In this document: in pieces, positions 1 through 8,828 of the stretch
How positions within the stretch are numbered: position 1 is the stretch's first letter
Layout of the letters: the number at the start of each line of letters is the position of its first letter
From: Dermatophagoides farinae
Taxonomy: Eukaryota > Arthropoda > Arachnida > Sarcoptiformes > Pyroglyphidae
Assembly: GCF_024713945.1 (NCBI RefSeq)
Contig: NW_027461517.1
Location: forward strand, 62,001 to 126,000
Direction of reading: 5' to 3'
Length of the DNA: 64,000 bases
The notes under the pieces: model-generated
Seen by the model: only the letters and a program-made list of their open reading frames with translations
Told to the model about the DNA's origin: nothing
Database searches by the model: none
Position numbers and translations under genes: made by a program

Positions 1-1
1 A

Positions 2-259
2 ATCAACCCAAATCAGGATAGTGTAGAGCAACAAAAATACTACTCAAATGACGAAGATGAAAAGCTATTTTTAAATTTAAGCAATGATCAACGAAATTTA
101 CTTTTGCACAGCGTCCAAAATGAAGTAAACATATGGTTAGAAAGATTTGTAAAAACTCAGGATTTTAATACTCTTTGGATATATAGTGCTTTTGACAATA
201 TTTGTAAATTGAAATCGAAAAATCTAAAGTATGACAGACTGTCACAACAATGCAAATAA
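2..259 (+). CDS. C-terminal end of an unidentified protein (cut by window edge)
   Basis: An open frame enters from the left edge and stops at a TAA at 257-259, giving about 85 residues. The visible part is hydrophilic, with an acidic stretch (SNDEDEKLF) followed by a predicted helical segment containing NEVNIWLERF. Nothing in this tail identifies a family. It is treated as real because the frame is open from the first bases, and the next gene begins only 83 bases downstream on the same strand, the usual spacing here. An alternative is a chance open frame in AT-rich DNA; the tryptophan-containing, mixed-composition sequence makes that less likely. Confidence 0.5.
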   Translation: MNPNQDSVEQQKYYSNDEDEKLFLNLSNDQRNLLLHSVQNEVNIWLERFVKTQDFNTLWIYSAFDNICKLKSKNLKYDRLSQQCK

Positions 260-342
260 AAAGTTATCAATAAATCAAAAAAAATTATTTTTGCTTTGGA
301 GCAAGGCAATAAACTAAAAAAAAAATAATTTTATTATTTGCA

Positions 343-1821
343 ATGCTGAACGACGAAAATGAAGAACAGAAATTAGAAACAGAAGAAGTTATAACGAGAA
401 TTAATGGCTTGCTTGATAATTTGACGATCTCGAAATTTGAAGAGATATTAAAGCTGTTACTAGAGATAAACATGTTTCTCTATGAGCAAGTCTTCTCGAA
501 ATGCGTAGTTGATAAGGTATGCTCTGATAATAACGATTTGTTTTTGTTTACCGCTTTAACAACTTCTGTATTAGCAAGATTTGAATGTGATTATACAACA
601 ATACTTAAATTACTGCTACACGAATTTGTTAAATATCAAGATAAAAAGAACTGTTTCAAACTTAGCGTTATTACAAAGCTATTAAATTTGTTCTACTTAT
701 GGAACGTAGTTGACGACGAATTCATTCTGTGTTTCTACAAGTATTTGTTCAAACTCGATAATATTGATAGTGTTTATTTATTGGCGTTATCTTTCTCATT
801 AGTAGGATATAAATTAGAATATGCGTCAAAACCTAGTTTAGATAAATTTTTCAACAGATTAAAAAAAGCTTTGCAATGCACAAGTTTAAAACCGTTACAT
901 AAAAACAAGATTGAGCAATTGCATAAAGATCGTCGTTCAAATTATAGTAAACAAAAAACACACGTACAAAAATATTTTGAGCTCTGCAATCCAGATGATA
1001 TCGCACCGGTCAACGTGAAATTCTCGCTATTGATGGAAGAAGTTAAAAAAGGAAATGTTTTGAAATTAATGAATGTGAGTCGTGAAACTAAAATGTTGTT
1101 TGAGAAAAAATTTGAAGAAATTTCAAATACTTTTTTTGAAAGTGAGTCAGAACCCGAAGAAAGTAATGAACATGTTGAGAACGTTGGAGAGCTGGAGTTA
1201 GCTAAACGCAACGAAAAACAGTTGCAAGGAAAACTTGAACTAAAAAAGCAGGTTTATTTGATACAAATGTCATCGGCGAATTCTAATGAAGCTGTACATA
1301 AGATACTAGGAATAAGACCAAAGGATGAAGATTTGACCATAGTTGCGGAAATGATATTAAATTGTTGTGCAAAAGAAAGAGGATTTAACAAATTTTACGC
1401 ATTAGAGTCCTTAGGCTTGATAAAATCGATAAGAAACTTTTCTAAAGTATTGTCTGATTTGTTGTCAACTATATATGTTAACTGCGAAAACTACGAACGA
1501 TCCAACTTAAGAAATTTAGCAAAATTTTTTGGAATGCTACTTGCGTTAAACGCACTCGAATGGAGTTCTATTCGCATTATTCGACTAGAAAATGACGCTA
1601 CGTCAACTTCGTCGAGATATTTTCTGCAATATTTACTAGAAATGATTGTGGAAACGGCTGGAAAAGAAAAAACAAAAGAACTGATGTTCTGTGAGCAGCA
1701 TAGAGGAGTAACTCTATCGACTATTTACATATGTGAGTCAGACGAAAAAAAGCAGTTCTGTCGAAAGTTCTTGTCCGTTATAGGACTGGGCGAAATATTG
1801 CCCAGCCAGGAAGAATTCTGA
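343..1821 (+). CDS. CWC22: Pre-mRNA-splicing factor CWC22 homologue (MIF4G + MA3)
   Basis: A 492-residue protein. Residues about 10-190 form a helical MIF4G-like region. Residues about 302-420 are a clear MA3 domain: a KKQVYLIQMSSANSNEA segment is followed by RNLAKFFGMLLALNALEW and a serine/threonine-rich strip before the last helices. In CWC22 the same order is found, with the motif of a long MA3 helix that ends in an aspartate/serine strip. Known role: CWC22 joins the activated spliceosome, is needed for step one, and in animals loads eIF4A3 of the exon-junction complex. An acidic linker (residues about 265-285) separates the domains. The RS-rich C-terminal tail of animal CWC22 is absent, so this is a core-only version. 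NOM1/Sgd1 shares the domain order but fits less well. Confidence 0.85.
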   Translation: MLNDENEEQKLETEEVITRINGLLDNLTISKFEEILKLLLEINMFLYEQVFSKCVVDKVCSDNNDLFLFTALTTSVLARFECDYTTILKLLLHEFVKYQDKKNCFKLSVITKLLNLFYLWNVVDDEFILCFYKYLFKLDNIDSVYLLALSFSLVGYKLEYASKPSLDKFFNRLKKALQCTSLKPLHKNKIEQLHKDRRSNYSKQKTHVQKYFELCNPDDIAPVNVKFSLLMEEVKKGNVLKLMNVSRETKMLFEKKFEEISNTFFESESEPEESNEHVENVGELELAKRNEKQLQGKLELKKQVYLIQMSSANSNEAVHKILGIRPKDEDLTIVAEMILNCCAKERGFNKFYALESLGLIKSIRNFSKVLSDLLSTIYVNCENYERSNLRNLAKFFGMLLALNALEWSSIRIIRLENDATSTSSRYFLQYLLEMIVETAGKEKTKELMFCEQHRGVTLSTIYICESDEKKQFCRKFLSVIGLGEILPSQEEF

Positions 1822-1834
1822 TTGGTATTTTAAA

Positions 1835-3211
1835 CTAAGCATCTGTTAGGTCTGGAGTCCAGATGTTGAAAGATTCAGACCCGGTGCTGATGATGGTTTG
1901 TGGGATGTAAGGGTGGTACATGGCTGAGGCCAACTCAACTTGGCCACAGTGTTCAAACAACAGTTGGTCAGGTACACCTTCTACAACAGCGTCAGCATCG
2001 GTGGATTCGATTGACAAATCCCAAACACGAACTACGTTATCGTAGCTAGCTGACAAAAACATGGATTCGTCCGAAGGGTTCCAGTCCAGACTGCATATTG
2101 ACGTGGTTCCGTATCTGTAGGAAGCTAAGTTTACGTTTGGCATTCTAATATCGCGAAGCAAAATTAAGCCATCATTGTCTCCGGACAACAGATGGTTCGA
2201 ATTTTCGGTTTGCGAGAAGCTCAAACAGTTTATGTCGGAAAAGTGGCCTTTTTTCAAATCGATAGACACAGAGTTAGTTCTGAGATCCCAAATTTTAATG
2301 GTTTGATCCGCAGAACCACTTGCAAGAATGTTGTCGTCACATGTGTTAAAGCACAGTGCTTCGATAGAGCCATCGTGGCCTTTGAGAGTGGAACTGAGGC
2401 CCCACCCTCCTTCTATCGGCTTAAAAAGGTTGATCTTGTTGTTTCTAGATCCGGTGACGAATTCGACTTCATTGTTTTTCCAAGCTACAGAATACGCTTC
2501 GGAAGCAAGATTGTAATCGAAGATCGGCGAGTCATAAGAATTGCTGGTTGTTTCGTTCATTACTTGCTGAATCTTGTCGTTTATGTCGTATACCTGGATT
2601 AAACCATCTTCAAATGCGCAGTAGACGAGTCTTTCATACAATGGGCACTTTTTGACCTTGATGGCGCGTTTGTTTAGCGATATGGTAGCGTTAACCATCA
2701 TGCAGCTGGTGTGGTCGACTTGCGAACTGACAAAATCGTTTTTTTTGTTTAAGCTTCTGTAGTTTTTGGTCAGTACGTCGTAGTTGAAACGTGACACGTA
2801 AAGTTTGTTCTGTTTCAAGCTGTTGTCTGCCGAATAAGTGGCAGTCACAAGCAAAATCTCAGTTGAATCTGCCTCTTTCTTGAACCCACATTTTGAGGGC
2901 ACAAGTAAATCGAAAGAAAGACACGGCCATGTGTATGAAAACGACTGGAACATCTTGTACGCCTCAGGTTCCATGACTAGTTCGTCATCGGACTCCAGCT
3001 TATCTAAAGCTGGTCGGAACGGAACCACGTTGCTCTCGTCGACTTCGTCGCTCAGTTCCTCGTCTTCGTTGGTAATGATTTCAAACTCGTCTCCACTGTT
3101 GTTGAGCTTGTTTAACTCGTTATCTTCACTGTTTGATGTTTCGTCTGATACATCACTAATCTCTTCTTTTACCGACGGATAACCGGACATCGCAGAATTA
3201 GGGTTGAACAT
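1835..3211 (-). CDS. RRB1: Glutamate-rich WD40 protein GRWD1/Rrb1, ribosome-assembly chaperone
   Basis: A 458-residue WD40 protein. The N-terminus (about 15-80) is strongly acidic, followed at about 85-101 by the family signature in which a conserved EAY precedes WPCLSFDLL. About five to seven WD repeats follow, the best being GHDGSIEALCFNTCDDNILASG... and its closing KIWDLRT. GRWD1/Rrb1 is the dedicated chaperone of ribosomal protein uL3 and acts in 60S assembly in the nucleolus. The RBAP46/48 family is the nearest alternative; the acidic N-terminus and the PCLSFD motif favour Rrb1. It converges on CWC22 with only 13 bases between stop codons, so 3' untranslated regions must be very short or overlap. 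Confidence 0.88.
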   Translation of the reverse strand: MFNPNSAMSGYPSVKEEISDVSDETSNSEDNELNKLNNSGDEFEIITNEDEELSDEVDESNVVPFRPALDKLESDDELVMEPEAYKMFQSFSYTWPCLSFDLLVPSKCGFKKEADSTEILLVTATYSADNSLKQNKLYVSRFNYDVLTKNYRSLNKKNDFVSSQVDHTSCMMVNATISLNKRAIKVKKCPLYERLVYCAFEDGLIQVYDINDKIQQVMNETTSNSYDSPIFDYNLASEAYSVAWKNNEVEFVTGSRNNKINLFKPIEGGWGLSSTLKGHDGSIEALCFNTCDDNILASGSADQTIKIWDLRTNSVSIDLKKGHFSDINCLSFSQTENSNHLLSGDNDGLILLRDIRMPNVNLASYRYGTTSICSLDWNPSDESMFLSASYDNVVRVWDLSIESTDADAVVEGVPDQLLFEHCGQVELASAMYHPYIPQTIISTGSESFNIWTPDLTDA

Positions 3212-3273
3212 GACGTTTACAGTTCGCTACGTTGTGTAAAAATAAATTTGAGAACCGTTCAAAAAGAAAAATT

Positions 3274-3279
3274 TTTATT
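3274..3279 (-). terminator. Candidate poly(A) signal AATAAA just after the guanylyltransferase stop
   Basis: On the minus strand AATAAA occurs five bases after the stop codon of the guanylyltransferase gene, in the 70-base spacer before the next minus-strand gene. The hexamer is the canonical cleavage signal, but this is AT-rich DNA and one hexamer can occur by chance. Confidence 0.35.
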
Positions 3280-3281
3280 TT

Positions 3282-4619
3282 TTAACTTTTTTTATTGTTT
3301 AACTCGTAATATTCCGGCAGGATGCAGTGTTTGGAAGGGTACAAAATCTCTTCGTCGATCGTGCTTATGTACTCGTACAAATCTGTCAACGAGATGTTAG
3401 ATAGTATGGAGTTTAAAATTTTTTTCATTGTGAACTCGGAGTTGGGCGTGGTTTTATCTACTCGGATGCGTTCCGCAACCCAATTTTCACCTTCTTTGAT
3501 CGTTTGAATTTCGTAGGTGAAATATTGTTGCACGACTGTGTTAAAAGCGATTTTTACGTCTTTCTGTTCTATCAGTTCGTGCTGCGCGTGTTTTTGTATG
3601 TTTTGTAATATTTGTTCCGCGTTGTCTTTTTCTAGAGGCGTGGGGATGTGTGTCACGGCGGAATCGCTTACCACGCATTCTACTATAACATTGCTCAGAC
3701 TGGGGTTCTCTATCAGTTTGAGCGACAACTCCTGCCAACGACCGGAGTCCGTTGACAACCAAATTTCGTTATCAACCAACCGCGTACCCGAACTCAACAG
3801 CAGTTTGCCTCCGGCGGGAAAGTCGAACTGACGGGTTTTTAAGTTGTAATAATAAATAGGCTCAAAAGCGAAATCCACACTGTTCATGTGGTGGGGCTTC
3901 CACTTCAGTAGTTGCAAACACGTGCCCGGGATGTACGGCAAGTTTATGGGCGTGAAAATAAACCCGTCTGACAAGTGGAAGAATCTGCTCTTTAGTTGCT
4001 CGATCGCCGGCAGGTACGGTAACTCGAAAAAGTCTTTCAGGTAAATGGGGATGTGTGTTCCTTTCGTCTTTTCGTGTTCGACGATCTCGCGGTTCTCTTC
4101 TCGTAGTCTATTGTACGGGTCGATAAAACACACCTTTACGTACCTCAGCCGCTCCAGCAGATTCATTGGCATCAAGTTGATGCCTTGGATTTTGATCCCG
4201 TCAAAAATAATCAAAACCGTCGTCGCCGGGCCGTCCTCGTAATTCTCCACGACGACTTCCGCGTCCAGCACGGTGCCGTTTTGTGTGATGTACTGGTTGT
4301 TCTCGTTTTTCAAAAGGTGCTGGATAGGCGCTATGTTTTCGACCACGTAGATATCTTCTCGTCTGTCAATCAGTAAAATCACGTTAGACGTGCAGTACAT
4401 CAAAACCCGCACTCCGTCTGTCTTTTCACAGGCCGTATAATGATGCTTTTTCAACAGAGATATGTTATGCGTCGACAGCGAAACGGGGTGTGACCCTGGA
4501 AACGAGTTGAAATTCCACTTCAAGTGCTCTCTTACTTTTTTAATTATTTCCCTTTGCTGCTTGGCGTATGCCGTTTTCGAAATCAGCGTGCCCGGTATTT
4601 TTATTTCTGTTTCTTGCAT
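3282..4619 (-). CDS. CEG1: mRNA guanylyltransferase (capping enzyme, Ceg1-type)
   Basis: A 445-residue nucleotidyltransferase. The active-site motif is EKTDGVR at about 65-71, with Lys66 as the predicted GMP-linked lysine. Later motifs follow in the expected order: LLIDRR, a LDAEVVVE strand, DGFIFTP and LLKWKP, then a C-terminal OB-fold region. It transfers GMP from GTP to the 5' diphosphate end of nascent mRNA in the nucleus. There is no N-terminal RNA triphosphatase domain, so it is a stand-alone enzyme as in fungi and many protists, not the fused form of animals and plants. The stretch is visibly richer in G+C than its neighbours. It is divergent from TPI, with 92 bases between start codons. 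Confidence 0.92.
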   Translation of the reverse strand: MQETEIKIPGTLISKTAYAKQQREIIKKVREHLKWNFNSFPGSHPVSLSTHNISLLKKHHYTACEKTDGVRVLMYCTSNVILLIDRREDIYVVENIAPIQHLLKNENNQYITQNGTVLDAEVVVENYEDGPATTVLIIFDGIKIQGINLMPMNLLERLRYVKVCFIDPYNRLREENREIVEHEKTKGTHIPIYLKDFFELPYLPAIEQLKSRFFHLSDGFIFTPINLPYIPGTCLQLLKWKPHHMNSVDFAFEPIYYYNLKTRQFDFPAGGKLLLSSGTRLVDNEIWLSTDSGRWQELSLKLIENPSLSNVIVECVVSDSAVTHIPTPLEKDNAEQILQNIQKHAQHELIEQKDVKIAFNTVVQQYFTYEIQTIKEGENWVAERIRVDKTTPNSEFTMKKILNSILSNISLTDLYEYISTIDEEILYPSKHCILPEYYELNNKKS

Positions 4620-4711
4620 CTAGCTCGCTGATTCATCGCGCAAAATCTTGCAAAATAGTCAAAAAATTTAAATTTATAAATTATTTTAAATTTAGCATCA
4701 ACCTCAGATCA
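4620..4711. promoter_or_regulatory. Short bidirectional promoter between CEG1 and TPI
   Basis: The 92 bases between two divergent start codons must hold the promoters and 5' leaders of both genes. The TPI-proximal half is a strongly A/T-rich run of AAATTTA-type repeats (about 4664-4696). No TATA box or named element stands out; the call is from gene arrangement. Confidence 0.4.
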
Positions 4712-5470
4712 ATGGCGAGAAAAACTTGGATCGGCGCAAACTGGAAGTGCAACGGCTCATTTGAGTTGATCAAAAAGTTAAGCTCGACTTACAACGAACA
4801 CAAACCCGGGAAAGCTGACGTTGTGATTTTTCCTCCCGCGCTCTACGTCTTCGAATGCCAAAAAACGTTTCAAAAGCCTTATGAAATCGGAGTGCAGTCT
4901 GTTTTCGCTGCGAAGTGCGGCGCCTACACTGGAGACCTGTGCCCGGAGATGCTGGATGACTTTAACACCCAGTGGGTGCTGGTTGGACATTCAGAACGCA
5001 GGGCTATCCACAAAGAATCCAACTGCGACATTGCACAGCAAATTAGAGCTTTAATCGGCCATAACAAGAAAGTCGTGCTTTGCATCGGCGAAAACCAAAC
5101 TCAGTTCACAAACAACGAAACCAAAAAAGTACTCGACGAACAGCTGAGCAAGATACTGTCTAATACTGACATTTCTGACGAGAAGTTCGCTGAAATTGTA
5201 ATTGCATACGAACCTGTTTGGGCCATTGGCACCGGGATCTCCGCTGAACCGAAAGCTATTTCAGAGACTATCAACTACATCAGAGCTTCCATTGCAAAGA
5301 CTCGCTCTGCTGCAACCGCTGAAAAAATTAGAATTGTTTATGGTGGAAGTGTCAACCCAGCAAACTGCGACAGCTTTTTGAAAGAGGAGACTATTGACGG
5401 ATTGCTAGTTGGCGGCGCTTCTATTAAACCAGATTTCGGGCAAATCATCCAAGCTGCAAATAAGGCTTAA
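4712..5470 (+). CDS. TPI1: Triosephosphate isomerase
   Basis: A 252-residue TIM barrel, the normal size for the family. Catalytic positions are all visible: Asn/Lys in GANWKCNG (Lys12), the histidine in LVGHSERR, the general base glutamate in AYEPVWAIGTG with its flexible lid, the YGGSV phosphate loop and GLLVGGAS near the end. It interconverts dihydroxyacetone phosphate and glyceraldehyde 3-phosphate in glycolysis. The frame is open further upstream to 4568, but that part overlaps the divergent guanylyltransferase start; the ATG at 4712 gives the standard N-terminus and is chosen. Codons are more G+C-rich than in neighbours, as expected of a highly expressed gene. No targeting peptide is seen, so a cytosolic location is likely. 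Confidence 0.97.
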   Translation: MARKTWIGANWKCNGSFELIKKLSSTYNEHKPGKADVVIFPPALYVFECQKTFQKPYEIGVQSVFAAKCGAYTGDLCPEMLDDFNTQWVLVGHSERRAIHKESNCDIAQQIRALIGHNKKVVLCIGENQTQFTNNETKKVLDEQLSKILSNTDISDEKFAEIVIAYEPVWAIGTGISAEPKAISETINYIRASIAKTRSAATAEKIRIVYGGSVNPANCDSFLKEETIDGLLVGGASIKPDFGQIIQAANKA

Positions 5471-5570
5471 GTTTTTGTCGCGTTTGCGAGCCTAGGGACC
5501 CTATAACTAATTTTCGCTTCTTTGTATTATATTATTTACTTCTTTTTTATAATTTCGCTAAAATTTCTCT

Positions 5571-6275
5571 ATGCTTATCTGTAAAATATACTCTCTCTGT
5601 TCGAAATGCGCCCAACCAACTGTAGACTCTAAGAATGGCATGATTAAAGATTGGTTGTGCCTGAATTGCAAGCTAATTGTGAAAATTGCTGACAACCGGT
5701 TTTGTACATGCAAAAATAATGCTAGCCAAGACGCGAACCAAAACGTCTCCGTGCTAGAGTTTGCTGAAAACGATGAATTACTAACTGTTTTCGTCATTCT
5801 CCTCACTGACGTCTGCGAGAACCTATTTTTTTTGTCCAAATATTATAAAATTAAGATAACTTGTTTGATCTCTACCGAGTATTTCTCCAAAATTTTACCT
5901 GAGATGGCAGTCGCGTATCTATATGAAAACATCCAGTTGATTCCATGCAAATTCAAAACAGACTCGTTAGACTTCGTCAAAAGTTACGTAGTCAACTACG
6001 ACAGAAAAAAGGTCGAGCTTGAAAAAGCAAAAAAAGGAGAAATAAGAAAACCGCGTACAAAGCCGTTCAGCAGTGATCCAAAAAAAAATTTGTTAATAAA
6101 CCAATTAAATCAAATTAAAGGCGTTTCAATCAAGTTGGCAGAGGCTATCGCCAACGTCTACCCGACTGTTGCTGATTTATGCCGTGGTTTGGAGGATTTA
6201 GACGCTTTTACTAGTGTGGAAATTGTAGTCGCTGACGGAAAAAAGCCGATTGGCAAAAAACTTGGAGCTCTGTAA
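5571..6275 (+). CDS. Helix-hairpin-helix protein, possibly EME1/XPF-family subunit
   Basis: A 234-residue protein. The C-terminal 65 residues look like a tandem helix-hairpin-helix domain: INQLNQIKGVSIKLAEAIAN, then VYPTVADLCRGLEDL, ending IGKKLGAL. This is the arrangement at the end of EME1/Mms4 and other XPF/MUS81 family members, where the last motif is usually R-x-IG-x-x-L. The middle (about 65-135) could be a degenerate, catalytically dead nuclease fold. The N-terminus carries CSKC, CLNC and CTC cysteine pairs that may bind zinc, which is not typical of EME1. If right, it would be the non-catalytic partner of MUS81 in processing branched DNA. FAAP24- or ERCC1-like proteins are alternatives. 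The family call rests on the C-terminus only. Confidence 0.4.
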   Translation: MLICKIYSLCSKCAQPTVDSKNGMIKDWLCLNCKLIVKIADNRFCTCKNNASQDANQNVSVLEFAENDELLTVFVILLTDVCENLFFLSKYYKIKITCLISTEYFSKILPEMAVAYLYENIQLIPCKFKTDSLDFVKSYVVNYDRKKVELEKAKKGEIRKPRTKPFSSDPKKNLLINQLNQIKGVSIKLAEAIANVYPTVADLCRGLEDLDAFTSVEIVVADGKKPIGKKLGAL

Positions 6276-6354
6276 GTTGAAAAGCAAACCTTAACTTAGT
6301 ATTTACAAAATTTACGGCAAAGATGCAAACGTAGAAGAAAATATGTATTAAATG

Positions 6355-7137
6355 TCAACTTTGACATTGTAGTACTTGGCTGCAATAAATTCTAGTGGAC
6401 AAATCTAAACGTGGATTGGCGGACCGTATTAAAAAACTTACGCGATTATAGGACCAAACAAGTTTGACGTCCGGATTTTCGTGCTCTTTTTTTGTGTATT
6501 CGCTAAGATTGAAGATTTTCTTGATTTTGCTCATTTCCAAAATGTTCAAATTGGAAGACAATTCCTCCGATAACACAATAGGCTCACTGTTTAAGGTTAA
6601 ATCCATTGTGTGCAAAGGATTAACAAAGTTCGTTGCGGAGTTGATCGGCGATAAAGTGATGCCGGGGGAAGAAGACGACTGCTTGATCAACTGACCGAGT
6701 TTAGTCAGCACTTTTTTGTAAAGTTCAGAGTTTTTATCAAGGTTTGCAATGTAAAGTTCGTTATTATCAATGCATATGTAATCAGAGGCAAGCTTTACGT
6801 GTTTATTGTACCTTTCTCGTTTAGGCTTTTGTTCTAGCGCGTCTTGCTGAACCAGTCGCTGAATGTAGTCTTCTGGAACACCCTGAATGCCTCGAATTAA
6901 AAGAGAGATATCTGAGCGCTCCTCCAAGGCGTTTTGCACTTTGTTGAAGTTTTGCTTGTGGACTTGTAACAAGTGGACGGCCCAGCCCCTAGCTGTGTCG
7001 AGTTTTCGCTTGCATATTCTGCAGTTGAAATGCTTTGCTCGCTGATGAAAAATGAGTGATCTCTCGCTCACAAAACGTCTGTCACAATAGTAGCAAGGAG
7101 GTTTGAATTGTACAACTGCTTTCCGCGTTTTAGTCAT
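6355..7137 (-). CDS. BuGZ/ZNF207-like C2H2 zinc-finger protein
   Basis: A 260-residue protein with two adjacent N-terminal C2H2 fingers: CYYCDRRF...HQRAKH and CRICKRKL...HLLQVH, at about 16-60. They are followed by a VQNALEERSDISLLIRGIQG segment and then a PEDYIQR strip. This finger pair plus the NAL/RxDIxxxIxGxxGxPE strip is the signature of ZNF207/BuGZ, which binds microtubules and the checkpoint protein Bub3 in animals. In plants and protists, homologues are less well studied. The rest of the protein (about 105-260) lacks the long proline-rich region, and I cannot see the Bub3-binding GLEBS motif, so a spindle role is not assured. Confidence 0.75.
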   Translation of the reverse strand: MTKTRKAVVQFKPPCYYCDRRFVSERSLIFHQRAKHFNCRICKRKLDTARGWAVHLLQVHKQNFNKVQNALEERSDISLLIRGIQGVPEDYIQRLVQQDALEQKPKRERYNKHVKLASDYICIDNNELYIANLDKNSELYKKVLTKLGQLIKQSSSSPGITLSPINSATNFVNPLHTMDLTLNSEPIVLSEELSSNLNILEMSKIKKIFNLSEYTKKEHENPDVKLVWSYNRVSFLIRSANPRLDLSTRIYCSQVLQCQS

Positions 7138-7268
7138 ACTGAGTTTTTTTTCAACGGCTGCCCATTGTCAAAATCGTTTTTTCGTTTTTTGAATGTTAAA
7201 ATAAAACCCTAGAAACTTTTTAAATTAAAATTATTTTTGTTTTGATACTTGATGCAACATTGTGTTAT

Positions 7269-7874
7269 ATGTATAATGAAAATGCTAGTATAGACTCTGA
7301 AGAGCGTATTAAAATTTTAAAAGATGAGCTTTTGAGCTGCAATAACAAATGCATCGCCTTGGAAAACGAGATAGAGCACACTAAATTGGCTGAATCCACA
7401 AAAGTAGCGGAATTGCAAGCCAGGTTTATTGAAAAAAACAAAGAACTGGAAAACCAACTTGCCCAATATAAAAAGCACTTGTCAAACTACGAGTCTGAGG
7501 CTAGCAAAATTGATAGAGAATTAAACAACACGCGATACTTATGCAGAATGGCACATGATCGCATAGTAGAATTGACTCAAGAGAATCAAAAACTACAGAC
7601 AAAGCTAATCCAGCTGGAACGTAAAAACAAAGAACAAATACACATAATTAAAGACCTAAACTGGAAACTAGAGCAGGTGTCTTCCGCCCTTCACAAGTTT
7701 GAAAATTCCTCGGTGAATGCTGTTAACACTGATTGTGTCTGTGAAATCCTGCGCGAAAAATGCGGCGAAGCGGGGCTTATTCCGTTGATCAACACTGCAA
7801 TTAGGATTTCGGAGAAAGTAATTATAGAATCTGGTACGCAAACGGAAAATATAAGGATCGATAAATGTGTTTAA
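7269..7874 (+). CDS. Coiled-coil protein of unknown function
   Basis: About 201 residues from the first ATG at 7269; the frame is open to 7242 without an ATG. Residues about 15-155 show long heptad-like runs rich in leucine, lysine, glutamate and glutamine, such as ENEIEHTKLAESTKVAELQA and KLIQLERKNKEQIHI, a strong sign of a coiled coil. The C-terminal 45 residues contain CVCEILREKCGEAG and a short hydrophobic helix. No family is recognised. It converges on alpha-SNAP with six bases between stop codons. Confidence 0.6.
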   Translation: MYNENASIDSEERIKILKDELLSCNNKCIALENEIEHTKLAESTKVAELQARFIEKNKELENQLAQYKKHLSNYESEASKIDRELNNTRYLCRMAHDRIVELTQENQKLQTKLIQLERKNKEQIHIIKDLNWKLEQVSSALHKFENSSVNAVNTDCVCEILREKCGEAGLIPLINTAIRISEKVIIESGTQTENIRIDKCV

Positions 7875-7880
7875 ACAAGT

Positions 7881-8828
7881 TTACCGAATTTCAACTTCGC
7901 CATCTTCGTTCAGCTCGAAGTTGTGGAAATCGTTCGCATTGTTCGTCGTAGTTTCAGCCGCTGTAGTTGGCAAACGACTGGCAATGCGGTTAATTAGATG
8001 GTTCTTCAAGCTGTCTAACGGAGATATTTTTTCAAACGACTCTACTGCTAGGCTTAGTTCTTCGCTTGACTCGTTTAGTACGGCGTTCAGTAAATTCATA
8101 ATGAAGTTATATTCCCGGGTGTTTTTAAAAGAGTAGTGCATGTTGACTATCTCGAGCGTTTTGGGCTCTATATCAAACATTTCACCTTCTGCCAGCAACA
8201 AAAGAGCTATTTTAAATATCAAATCTTTGCACAAATATTCATAAGAACTAGTTGAAACACACTTTTTCAGTTCTGATTCCAACACGGCTCGAGCTTCTCT
8301 GAGCTGCCCGTTCAGCGCCAACACGTCAGCATATTCACAGTGGCTCTGGAGCATGCTTATTTTGGCAACAGAGTCCAGGCCGTAAGCGTCAGCCGAATTC
8401 TTAAAACACTGAGCAGCTAGATTGTACATCTTGCGGCTCTTGTAATGTTCTCCTGCAGTTTTCCAGGTTTTTCCGGCAATCGAAGGTCGTCCGTTGACAG
8501 CAGAAGTGTTACAGCCTGAGGCAAGTTCCTTAGGAATCGCTGTATCCGTGTTTTTTGTCATTTGCAACTTTAAAAGGCCGGCTTCGATCATCATGCTTGC
8601 TTCTCCGTAGTTGTCGTTGTCCAAACTGTATTGTTTCGCGGCTTCCACAAAACACATTACTGCTTTATCCACGTTTTTTTCAATCTTGTATTGAATCGCA
8701 GCTTTTTTGTAGTCCTCTGCTAATTCAAACGGATCTTTTTTGTTACCAAACAACTTTTGCAAAAAACCTGCTTTTTTGCTTTTTTCAGCTGCTTGCAAAT
8801 AGTTATCGCCGAGTGAAAAACTTGTCAT
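7881..8828 (-). CDS. SEC17: Alpha-SNAP-like NSF attachment protein
   Basis: A 315-residue all-helical protein built of TPR-like hairpins. The N-terminus has the SNAP pattern: AAEKSKKAGFLQKLFG followed by DPFELAEDYKKAAIQYKIEK. Human and yeast alpha-SNAP have the equivalent FxxLFG membrane-contact loop and the AxxLYxxAANxFK helix. Its role is to bind assembled SNARE complexes and recruit NSF for disassembly on every fusion-competent membrane. The C-terminus is acidic (FELNEDGEVEIR); in alpha-SNAP the C-terminal residues stimulate the NSF ATPase, usually through a leucine. Gamma-SNAP is the alternative, and by eye I cannot firmly separate the two. Confidence 0.8.
   Translation of the reverse strand: MTSFSLGDNYLQAAEKSKKAGFLQKLFGNKKDPFELAEDYKKAAIQYKIEKNVDKAVMCFVEAAKQYSLDNDNYGEASMMIEAGLLKLQMTKNTDTAIPKELASGCNTSAVNGRPSIAGKTWKTAGEHYKSRKMYNLAAQCFKNSADAYGLDSVAKISMLQSHCEYADVLALNGQLREARAVLESELKKCVSTSSYEYLCKDLIFKIALLLLAEGEMFDIEPKTLEIVNMHYSFKNTREYNFIMNLLNAVLNESSEELSLAVESFEKISPLDSLKNHLINRIASRLPTTAAETTTNNANDFHNFELNEDGEVEIR

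Noticed and set aside
2192-2602. A 136-codon plus-strand frame
   Set aside because: It lies antisense within the WD40 gene, which has clear family motifs; the frame is a shadow.
3541-3762. A minus-strand Arg-rich frame in the guanylyltransferase
   Set aside because: It overlaps the OB-fold part of a well-supported gene in another frame; the composition follows from the G+C-rich codons.
4568-4711. N-terminal extension of TPI with a hydrophobic, signal-like stretch
   Set aside because: It overlaps the first codons of the divergent guanylyltransferase gene, and the ATG at 4712 gives the standard TPI start; a targeted TPI is not supported.
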